64,000 bases of DNA from Bifidobacterium crudilactis (lineage in GTDB: Bacteria > Actinomycetota > Actinomycetes > Actinomycetales > Bifidobacteriaceae). Of the stretch, positions 57,519 to 64,000 are shown one piece after another (position 1 is the first letter of the stretch; each line of letters starts with the position of its first letter). The stretch lies in NCBI RefSeq assembly GCF_000738005.1, contig NZ_JHAL01000002.1:432634-496633 (forward strand), read 5' to 3'. The notes beneath the pieces were generated by a model that was not told the DNA's origin, ran no database searches, and worked only from the letters and a program-made list of their open reading frames with translations. The position numbers and the translations under genes are program-made.

Positions 57519-59054
57519 TCAGGGAGTCAGTTCGCCTTGGAAGTACAGGTTTTCCTCCAATGTGCCATCCAGCAGTTCGCCAAGGTGCAGATTGTGCAGG
57601 TGGGTTTCGACCGCGCCGAGTTCGTCGGCGTTCCGCCAAGCCGCACGATGGTAGTTCATACCGTGGGATGATTCCCTCGTCTCGGCGCTGCCGGTGACGG
57701 GCGTGGTGCGATGGGATGGTTCCTCGGCCTCCGATGAGGTGCTGCGCCGGACGCTGCCTCTGACCGTTATCCAGTCCTGGCGTTCGGGATTCGCAGAGCC
57801 GTCCAACGCCGCGACGAGCTCGTCCTCCATCTCCACACTGGTCACCCAAGTGGATTCCGGGATTGGATGGTTGGCGACAGGTGAGCCCGCAGTGACGATA
57901 TGCTCGATGCGATACGGGCTGTGTTGTTGCGAGGCGATGGCAGCTGCGACGAGCCCTCCCTGAGAATGCCCCACGAGCACCACGCGTTCCCGGGAATGTA
58001 TTCCGGCATCGGACATTGCGGCGAGCACGAATCGTGCGCTTGCCGCCTCCATTCGTTGCGAGTCCTCGCTGCTCATGAGCTGCACGTTCTGTGCCCAGCC
58101 CAAGGGCGAGCTGCCCTCCTGCTGTGTGCCGGGGATGGTTACCAGCCAACTGCGCTCGCCTGAAGCAAGGCGATAGCGCTGAATGCATATCGTTGAGTGG
58201 GGGAGCCCCGAGTTCAGGCCATTGCCGAGTTCGTCCAGATGCTCCAGCGCGGTGTCCACGGAATGGACGGCCGGAGAGCTGAAGCCCTTTGCTTCGATGC
58301 GATTGACGACGAGCTGCTTGCCTTGGAAACCCCGTGAAAGTGCGCCTGCCAAGGGCGACAGCCTTGCCGCCGCGTGGTTGTTCTCGACGCTGCTGACGAG
58401 TCCCTCGACGGTCGGAAACGCGGGTATGCGCGCGATACGCTGCCCGAGGGCAGCGAATACGCCTTCATGTGCCCAGGCACTGCCGGCGATGGCATATGCC
58501 GAATTGAACCGTCCTTCGTGGACTGCGCCATAGGCCAGACTTCCGCCAGTAACCAGCAATCCGCCGATAAGGGCAGCGGCGGGCGACGAGTTGATGACGG
58601 CCTGGCTGGCTTGTCCAATGAACATCAGAGCCGAATGCTCGGCATTCGAGTACAGGGACCTGGCATCCCACAGAGCATGGGCTAGGTGTCTGCAGTCGAG
58701 GGCGAGTTCATGCGCCGTGACGGCCTGGCTGCTGCAAGCATCGAGCATCGCATCGACGTCCAATGTGGTGTGCCGCACCGCCGTATATGACAAGGTGCTG
58801 CAAGCTGCGGTCCGATTCCATGATGCCCCGGTCCTGCCAATGCCTGGCGAATCTGGCGCAAGTACCGGGCACAGGGCGCTTCTGGAACGCATCGAGGTAA
58901 TCTGCATCAGTGCACACGACCATATGTTGCCGAGCGTCTCCATCCGATTGGCCGCGTGCTTCAATCGTCCGGCCATGGCATCGATATCGTCGAGATTGAC
59001 GGATGTCTGGCCGAGATCTCCATATACGGACGCCGCAACCTCCCACATCACCAT
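57519..59054 (-). CDS. Alpha/beta-hydrolase (lipase-like) with helical N-terminal domain
   Basis: The 511-residue protein has a C-terminal alpha/beta-hydrolase with the nucleophile elbow VGHSQGGLVAAAIASQQ (about 361-377) and TAGSPVANHPIP. The His could be in the SSHGMNYHRAAW region. The first 110 residues are helical, resembling the WXG100/LXG-like heads of actinobacterial secreted effectors. A hydrophobic stretch lies near 155-175. No signal peptide is seen. It overlaps the upstream WXG-like gene by 7 bases. The C-terminus contains ENLYFQG, identical to the TEV protease site. Confidence 0.75.
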   Translation of the reverse strand: MVMWEVAASVYGDLGQTSVNLDDIDAMAGRLKHAANRMETLGNIWSCALMQITSMRSRSALCPVLAPDSPGIGRTGASWNRTAACSTLSYTAVRHTTLDVDAMLDACSSQAVTAHELALDCRHLAHALWDARSLYSNAEHSALMFIGQASQAVINSSPAAALIGGLLVTGGSLAYGAVHEGRFNSAYAIAGSAWAHEGVFAALGQRIARIPAFPTVEGLVSSVENNHAAARLSPLAGALSRGFQGKQLVVNRIEAKGFSSPAVHSVDTALEHLDELGNGLNSGLPHSTICIQRYRLASGERSWLVTIPGTQQEGSSPLGWAQNVQLMSSEDSQRMEAASARFVLAAMSDAGIHSRERVVLVGHSQGGLVAAAIASQQHSPYRIEHIVTAGSPVANHPIPESTWVTSVEMEDELVAALDGSANPERQDWITVRGSVRRSTSSEAEEPSHRTTPVTGSAETRESSHGMNYHRAAWRNADELGAVETHLHNLHLGELLDGTLEENLYFQGELTP

Positions 59055-59359
59055 GCTCCTGCGTCGGTCTGTGCTTTCAGAGCCTTTGCCTCAGACAGGA
59101 GACTTTCCACGAACTCGGTGGTGGAACTCAGATTATCGCGGAAACGTCTGGAAGCGGTGCCCTGCCAATTCACGTGCTGCGCCGCATCCAGAGTGGTTTT
59201 GACGTCCTCGCAGATTGATGCGCAGTCTGCAATGGCCTGTGCGACGAGCACTCGGCATTCCCGTGAAACGCGAAGGCACTCGCAGACTCTCACATTCGGT
59301 GAGATGAATGGTGTGTAGGCTTCGGATGCAGATGATGCCTGAAGGATTGAGCTGTTCAT
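59048..59359 (-). CDS. WXG100-like small helical protein
   Basis: The 103-residue all-helical protein carries a central WxG motif (N-W-Q-G, Trp 65) in the turn between two predicted helices, as in ESAT-6/WXG100 proteins. Those are secreted as dimers by type VII systems. ASRRFRDNLSSTTEFVESLL after the motif fits the second helix. No C-terminal YxxxD/E secretion signal is seen. It overlaps the lipase-like gene and is probably its partner. No ESX component is present in the window. Confidence 0.65.
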   Translation of the reverse strand: MNSSILQASSASEAYTPFISPNVRVCECLRVSRECRVLVAQAIADCASICEDVKTTLDAAQHVNWQGTASRRFRDNLSSTTEFVESLLSEAKALKAQTDAGAW

Positions 59360-59382
59360 ATCCGTATTTCAGCGCATCCGAT

Positions 59383-59406
59383 GGTGCAGGTTCAAATGCC
59401 TGCACC
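59383..59406. terminator. Hairpin after the Bat-like operon
   Basis: GGTGCAGG (59383-59390) and CCTGCACC (59399-59406) form an 8-bp stem with an 8-nt loop, about 80 bp beyond the last gene of the operon on the minus strand and 24 bp before the WXG-like gene. Possible terminator; no U tract. Confidence 0.45.
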
Positions 59407-59486
59407 TGTGTGGTCGAAAGTGAGGAGAGCGGTCATGGGGCTGTGCATAAGGTGCAGTGGTGGGTGAATCGTCAGGGAAACGAGCC

Positions 59487-60113
59487 CTACCAGGGTTTCA
59501 CATTTTCATTGGTGCTGGTGTTGCTTGATGAGGATGAGGCACTCGGCGAAGGAGTCTGTGTGGCCTGATTCTGTTTGAGCAGTTCCTGCACTTTTTCCCG
59601 CTCCTCCTGCGAGAGTCCGGAGGTTTCGGAGCTGTTGCTCTTCTTGTCCGTCTCAGCTTCTGAACCGTCGGAGGATTTCGATGACGATTGCTGCTCCTTA
59701 AGAGCTTTGTCTATCAATGCCGTCAGCTCTTTGGATGTTGCGGCGTTCTGTTGGATGGAGCTTTTGGCGGATGGAAGCAGCACTGCGCTGAAGGCTTGGG
59801 CATCAGCGTATTGCGAATCGGTCTGCTCCTGGGACGCCTTGAGTTTCGAGAGATCCGCGGTGGATTTCTTCGCGGCGCTGATATTGCTCGTCAGATTCTG
59901 TGTTGCCTGATTGTAGGTATTGATGGCTAAGGCGTTGCATGCGGCAACCACTCCTGTCACCAGCAGCAGTGCGGCGATCACGGCGACACCGATGCGCAAC
60001 GGCAGCGGGGCTCTGTGTGCCGACGAACTGTTCTGCTGCCCCGACGAGATGGGGCCGAATGTCGTGGAAACGCCATCAGCCGAAGTCGTCGGATTCTTCT
60101 CTGCTTCGCTCAT
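59487..60113 (-). CDS. Single-pass membrane protein of the Bat-like operon (DUF6466-like)
   Basis: The 208-residue protein has a 38-residue cytoplasmic head, one membrane helix (about 40-62, RIGVAVIAALLLVTGVVAAC), then an extracellular coiled region (65-135) and a Ser/Lys/Glu-rich tail. I know similar proteins only from bifidobacteria. Function unknown. GGAGAATGAT precedes the ATG, which overlaps the stop of the VWA gene (ATGA). It is the last gene of the operon. Confidence 0.75.
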   Translation of the reverse strand: MSEAEKNPTTSADGVSTTFGPISSGQQNSSSAHRAPLPLRIGVAVIAALLLVTGVVAACNALAINTYNQATQNLTSNISAAKKSTADLSKLKASQEQTDSQYADAQAFSAVLLPSAKSSIQQNAATSKELTALIDKALKEQQSSSKSSDGSEAETDKKSNSSETSGLSQEEREKVQELLKQNQATQTPSPSASSSSSNTSTNENVKPW

Positions 60114-61141
60114 ATCATTCTCCTGGAGGTCACCAACCATGCACCCGCCTCCCAGAGCAGCAGCACGCCTGCCGCTATGGCGAAGGGCCATACGAGGGGC
60201 GCGGTCACTGTTCTCTCCTTCGGTGTTACGGTCAGCCTGTACTGCTTGGAAGTCTCCGCTGAAGCACTGTTCTCCAGCGTGGTCTTGGCATCGAGCGCCA
60301 CATATCTGCCGCTCATCTCATCTGCTATGGCTTTGAGATTCTTCGGATCCATCTTCGAGATGCCTGGTTGCTTGGTGGTCGGATCAATCACCCACTGCTC
60401 TCCTGCGTTGGCTCCGGTTCCGTCCGTCACGGGAATCTGCCCGCCATCGGTGGAGCCCACCCCGACCGCAGTCGCATCGTCGATGTACTGGCGGAGAGAT
60501 GAGAATGAACGCCTGCTTGCAGTGCTGGTCTGTTCGCCGTCCGAAATGTAGTAGACGAGAAGAGCGTCGTCCGGATGCTGCTGACGCGCGGCCTTGAGTT
60601 GGAGCAGCAGCTGGTCCAAGGGGGCATCGAGATTTGAGCCTGAGGACGCGAAGGTGGATTCGGTCGTCAAGGTCTGAGCCCACGTGTCGATGGCATTGCT
60701 GTCCGGTGTCAGCGGCACGTCGAGGGTGCCGCTTGCCCCGAAGCGTATCCCCGCGAAGCTGGCGTCAGGGTAGAGTTTCGTGATATCCGTAATCGCCTGA
60801 ACCGCAGCCGCTTTGCGGGTTACCGTGGCATCGGAGCCATAGTGCGCGTCGTTCACGGCCATCGAACCGGTGACGTCGACGGCGATGAAGACATCCGTGG
60901 CGTTGACGGCTTTGCTGGTGGTGCTGGTCACCGTGCTCGGTGTGAGAACCATCACCGCGAGCAGCAGTGCTATGCCGCTGCGGCGTGCGCACGCCCAGGC
61001 CGTGGTGTCGGAGCTCGTGCCTTGTCTGCGAGTGATGATGACCGTCGTCACTGCGGCGGCGAGCAGCACGAGGCTGATGATGGCGGCCGGTACCCATCCG
61101 ATGCCGGGAGAGAAGGTGAAGGTGCTCAGGATGTTGTTCAT
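60110..61141 (-). CDS. VWA-domain membrane protein (BatB-like)
   Basis: The 343-residue protein has an N-terminal helix pair (about 12-35 and 53-73), a von Willebrand A domain (about 85-285) and a C-terminal helix near 320. The MIDAS motif reads DVTGSM instead of DxSxS. NAGEQWVIDPTTKQPGISKM and the late YVALDAKTTLENS are typical of Bat proteins. GGAGGTTGAGACG precedes the ATG at 61141, inside the end of the preceding VWA gene. It is likely a partner of the MoxR ATPase. Confidence 0.82.
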   Translation of the reverse strand: MNNILSTFTFSPGIGWVPAAIISLVLLAAAVTTVIITRRQGTSSDTTAWACARRSGIALLLAVMVLTPSTVTSTTSKAVNATDVFIAVDVTGSMAVNDAHYGSDATVTRKAAAVQAITDITKLYPDASFAGIRFGASGTLDVPLTPDSNAIDTWAQTLTTESTFASSGSNLDAPLDQLLLQLKAARQQHPDDALLVYYISDGEQTSTASRRSFSSLRQYIDDATAVGVGSTDGGQIPVTDGTGANAGEQWVIDPTTKQPGISKMDPKNLKAIADEMSGRYVALDAKTTLENSASAETSKQYRLTVTPKERTVTAPLVWPFAIAAGVLLLWEAGAWLVTSRRMI

Positions 61142-62220
61142 CGTCTCAACCTCCAAACTGCTACCAGATAGCCTAGGAACACCGCGCTGAGCGCGACGAC
61201 CCACCACGCGGGCGCATCCAGCAGGCTGGATTGCGCCGCCTGCTGTGATTTGCCGCCGCGGCGGGTGTCGATTTCCCGGACGAGTTCGTCTATCGAAGCG
61301 CCGGTGCGTTCGCTGAGGAATACGCCGCCTTCGCTCTCGATATGGCTTTTCATCTCCTGGGTCGCTGCGTCGTTCAGGCTGGCATCAGGTCCCGCGAAGA
61401 TGCCGTCCACATTAATCTGGGCGCTTTTGGCCAATGCGAGCGCCTGCTGCAAGGTGTATTGAGGGGTGCCGGAAACGACGTTGTCGGTGGCCAGCACAAT
61501 GGATGCCGAACGCGACGGTGTTGTGCTCGCGCTCTGGCCCGAGCTGGCGTAGCCGAAGCCCGGCAGCATGGCCGCGCAGCTGACCAGGCCGTCGCCGATA
61601 AGCGAAGTCTGGTCCTTGATGTTCTGTGTGCCGTCCAGCCAGTCGGAAATCTGCTGATATTGTTTGTCGCTCATCTTGTCGATATCGTCCTGAGATTGGA
61701 CTCCGCCGAGTATGTCCTTCGCATTCGACAGCTGCTTGGTGACCAGGGTGTAGTCGTCCGTCAAGGGGAAGACGGTACGGGAGGTCGAATTGAAGATGCT
61801 CAATCCGATGCGTTCTCCCTGGAATTTCGACACCAGGTCGAGATAGGTGGAGATGATCTCCCTGTCATAGGGGAGCGTGGAACCGGAGACGTCGAGACAC
61901 AGCACGATGTCTCTGGTATTGGACTCTTCGTCTTCCGAGTTCACGGTGGACGGTCTGCCGATAAGTGCTGCACCGATGATCAGCGACACTACGAGCAGTG
62001 AGAAGGCAACGCGTTTGAGTGTCACCCAGAGCTTGTATTTGGACGCAACCTGCTCGTTGTGCAGGTCGGCATTAACGTTCCAGCTGAGAGCGTCCTGCTC
62101 TCGGTCGATTATCGGGGGACGCCGTTTTCCGCGCATCCAAATGTATGTCAGAAGCGCTACGGCGATAATCGCCGCCAGGAGCGCGGCCCACGGCCAACGC
62201 CATATCAATACTGTATTCAT
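61138..62220 (-). CDS. VWA-domain membrane protein (BatA-like)
   Basis: The 360-residue protein has two N-terminal helices (about 8-28 and 70-92), a VWA domain with an intact MIDAS LCLDVSGST (about 111-119), and a C-terminal helix (about 335-355). IGLSIFNSTSRTVFPLTDD is the next metal-site region. In Bat operons such proteins act with MoxR chaperone ATPases; they affect envelope and stress tolerance in other bacteria. ATG 62220 is chosen over 62241 because the latter would overlap the upstream gene. Overlaps the next VWA gene by 4 bases. Confidence 0.83.
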   Translation of the reverse strand: MNTVLIWRWPWAALLAAIIAVALLTYIWMRGKRRPPIIDREQDALSWNVNADLHNEQVASKYKLWVTLKRVAFSLLVVSLIIGAALIGRPSTVNSEDEESNTRDIVLCLDVSGSTLPYDREIISTYLDLVSKFQGERIGLSIFNSTSRTVFPLTDDYTLVTKQLSNAKDILGGVQSQDDIDKMSDKQYQQISDWLDGTQNIKDQTSLIGDGLVSCAAMLPGFGYASSGQSASTTPSRSASIVLATDNVVSGTPQYTLQQALALAKSAQINVDGIFAGPDASLNDAATQEMKSHIESEGGVFLSERTGASIDELVREIDTRRGGKSQQAAQSSLLDAPAWWVVALSAVFLGYLVAVWRLRR

Positions 62221-62228
62221 TGACTCTT

Positions 62229-62756
62229 TCACCGTCCCCAACGGTCTATCAGATTCAGCACCCAGTCCGAGGCTTCGTCCACGGTGGTGTCTCGGGCCTG
62301 GGAGTTGAGCATGGCATCGGCGAACTCGGGAGGATACAGTGCGGCGATGGTTTGCCGCAGCAGATCAAGGCCCCGTTGGCGCACGTTGCGACTTTCGATG
62401 TTCAAATCCAGTAGGGTGTGCGATCCCATGTTTCTGCCGGTGGCGTTCGATGCGAAATCTCGTGCCGTCTGGGCCAGAGCCAGGAATGCCTCCTCCTTGC
62501 TGATGCGGTCCGACTGGTATGCCTCCAGAATCTCCTGCACTCTGATGCGCCAGGGGTTGGAACGAGCCTCGCTGCTGTGCGAGCTGACAACCTTGGTGAC
62601 CTGCGGGCGCGGGCGTCCGAGATACCAAGCCAGGGCGCCGAGAGCCACTGCGAAGAGTAGACAGGCGAGCACTGTAAACCACAGCGAGGCCGTCGTCTGC
62701 GGTCCGAGCACGTTGAGCTTGCTGACATCTAAATCCGCCAGAACAGCCTTATTCAT
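62229..62756 (-). CDS. DUF4381-like membrane protein of the Bat-like operon
   Basis: The 175-residue protein has one membrane helix (about 24-47, TASLWFTVLACLLFAVALGA), followed by a cytoplasmic helical part with EILEAYQSDRISKEEAFLALAQ and LYPPEFADAM. Between DUF58 and BatA genes this place is normally held by DUF4381 proteins, and the motifs agree. Role unknown. GGAGGCACTG precedes the ATG, and its start overlaps the DUF58 gene end by 8 bases. Confidence 0.75.
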   Translation of the reverse strand: MNKAVLADLDVSKLNVLGPQTTASLWFTVLACLLFAVALGALAWYLGRPRPQVTKVVSSHSSEARSNPWRIRVQEILEAYQSDRISKEEAFLALAQTARDFASNATGRNMGSHTLLDLNIESRNVRQRGLDLLRQTIAALYPPEFADAMLNSQARDTTVDEASDWVLNLIDRWGR

Positions 62757-63723
62757 CAGTGCCTCCTGAACCAGTGCCTCCCAATTTCGGTGTCTTGGGG
62801 GTGGCCAACTGCATGTGTCCCGCCCGGGTCAGGCTGCTCGAGATGATTCTGATGAATTCTCCGAACATCAGTTCACTCGAGGCGCAGTGCAGCAGGGTGG
62901 AACCGGCATGATCGAGTTCCTGTCTCAACGCCGCGGTCGTGAAGCCACGATGGGTGTCGATAACCTTCGCCGTCTCGGGTTGAGCAAGAAACGCGGGAAT
63001 CCTTCTAGCGGTTTTCGCATCCACCACATGCCGAAATCCCGAGGGTTTTGAGAAGGGGTTGACCGTCGCCACATCGACGACGACGATCGGGTGGCTTTGC
63101 GCGAGTCTGCTGATCGCGTGAAGCTGCCGCTCTCCAAGCGCGCTTTCGTCGGTTGCCAGTACCACCAGGGCGTTGCGGTCGGTTATCGTGTTCGCATAAT
63201 CCAACAGGGCGTCGATGTGTCTGGGATGTCTCAGCTGGTTTTCAAGTGAATGGTCGAGTCGATGCTCGAATTCGGTGAATCCGCCGCTGAACTGCATGCG
63301 GGTGATGCTTGCCGCATCTGCGAGCACCAGGGAGATGTCATCGGAACGACGCAGACATAATGCGCCGAACATGGCCAAGGCGTTGGCTGCGACATCAATG
63401 GCACGTTCTCCACCGACGCAGCTACCGCTCATTTCGCGGCCGACGTCGAGAAGCATCCACACGCGACTCGTGGCAAGACGCTCGCGCTGTGCGATCATCG
63501 GACGGCCGGCACGTGCGCTGCTCTTCCAGTCGATGAAGCGAGCCTCGTCACCGGATTCGTATGCACGAATATCCATGGTGTCTCCGGTGCCGCCCGAGCG
63601 GTGGGAGAGATGTTCGCCCTCCAAGATGCCGAGTGCTCGACGCACGGTCGGAAGGGAGAGCTTGATGCCAAGAGCCTCGATTTTCCTACGTACCGGGTCC
63701 CTCGTATCTTGAGCCGAACTCAT
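62749..63723 (-). CDS. DUF58 domain protein
   Basis: The 324-residue protein carries the DUF58 signature DTMDIRAYESGDEARFIDWKSSARAG (about 48-73, split for length) followed by a VWA-like fold (RVWMLLDVGREMSG). No membrane helix is present. In MoxR operons DUF58 proteins are probable co-factors of the ATPase. The ATG lies within the moxR stop (4-base overlap). Confidence 0.85.
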   Translation of the reverse strand: MSSAQDTRDPVRRKIEALGIKLSLPTVRRALGILEGEHLSHRSGGTGDTMDIRAYESGDEARFIDWKSSARAGRPMIAQRERLATSRVWMLLDVGREMSGSCVGGERAIDVAANALAMFGALCLRRSDDISLVLADAASITRMQFSGGFTEFEHRLDHSLENQLRHPRHIDALLDYANTITDRNALVVLATDESALGERQLHAISRLAQSHPIVVVDVATVNPFSKPSGFRHVVDAKTARRIPAFLAQPETAKVIDTHRGFTTAALRQELDHAGSTLLHCASSELMFGEFIRIISSSLTRAGHMQLATPKTPKLGGTGSGGTDE

Positions 63724-64000
63724 GGTACGGGCACCGCCTGGAGCATTGAGTCGATGACCTGGTCACTGGAGACATCATCAGCGAGTGCCTCGAAAGTCAG
63801 CAGGATACGGTGGCGCAGCACTTCATGCGCGAAGAGCTTGACGTCCTCCGGAATCACGTAATCCCTGCCGGCTATCAAGGCGTTGGCCTGCGCGATTCTC
63901 ACCAGGGCTATGGAAGCACGCGGGCTGGCGCCGAGACGCACAAGACTGGAGAGTCCCTGAATGGGGTGTTTTCCCGCGCCTCGGCTTGTGGCCACGAGGT
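63720..64000 (-). CDS. MoxR-family AAA ATPase (C-terminal part, cut by window end)
   Basis: The last 93 residues of the protein are present and the frame continues off the window. LVRLGASPRASIALVRIAQANALIAGRDYVIPEDV matches the MoxR lid domain (sensor 2 Arg in GASPRAS), followed by KLFAHEVLRHRILLTFEAL. MoxR ATPases are chaperone-like enzymes that mature partner VWA complexes. It is the first visible gene of the operon; the Walker motifs lie outside the window. Confidence 0.85.
   Translation of the reverse strand, partial: LVATSRGAGKHPIQGLSSLVRLGASPRASIALVRIAQANALIAGRDYVIPEDVKLFAHEVLRHRILLTFEALADDVSSDQVIDSMLQAVPVP

Overview
The window looks like chromosomal DNA of a bifidobacterium (Bifidobacteriaceae, Actinomycetota) of moderately high G+C. 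This rests on the pup, dop, pafA and ARC pupylation genes, a helicase-motif-free actinobacterial PriA, the gene order nusB-carA-carB-pyrF-gmk, a str operon (rpsL, rpsG, fusA, tuf), and a pilin with a sortase motif beside a poly-G tract. The species cannot be named from the sequence alone. I recognise no rRNA, tRNA, CRISPR array, prophage or insertion sequence.

Layout. 1-9.5 kb is accessory and surface related: a large LPXTG pilin-like protein entering from a poly-G run at the window edge, a nucleoside phosphorylase, a tiny Cys-containing membrane protein, a DUF805 protein, a Lys/Ser-repeat histone-H1-like protein, a TMEM175-type channel and a family 2 glycosyltransferase. 10-15.1 kb holds a ketopantoate-reductase-like gene, an L-2-hydroxyacid dehydrogenase and the methionine ABC importer metQ-metN-metI. 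15.1-23.2 kb mixes a UDG-superfamily glycosylase, a Schlafen/AlbA-type ATP-binding regulator, a YihY/BrkB membrane protein, DUF488, an MFS exporter, an ArsR-type regulator and a flavin-reductase-like protein.

23.5-44.2 kb is core: the str operon and tuf, efp-nusB-carA-carB-pyrF, gmk, ilvD (opposite strand), rpoZ, metK, priA, a HAD hydrolase and fmt. Then come serB (opposite strand) and a DedA-family gene. The latter overlaps a pupylation cluster (ARC ATPase, dop, an IMPase-like gene, pup, pafA; 45.7-51.8 kb) that contains no 20S proteasome subunit genes. HU, a toxin-antitoxin pair, a flippase-like protein with a degenerate kinase-like domain, purB, a WXG-like protein with a lipase-like partner, and a MoxR/DUF58/VWA (Bat-like) operon running off the right edge finish the window; all of these from HU onward are on the minus strand.

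Most notable signals: a dispersed family of four palindromes of about 71-79 bp at gene 3' ends, one copy carrying two paired compensatory changes; a PyrF lacking the catalytic Lys and Asp of the DxKxxD motif; pupylation without a proteasome, where ARC lacks the C-terminal docking motif; an IMPase-like protein inside that cluster with a broken metal motif; and the poly-G tract leading in frame into the pilin gene.
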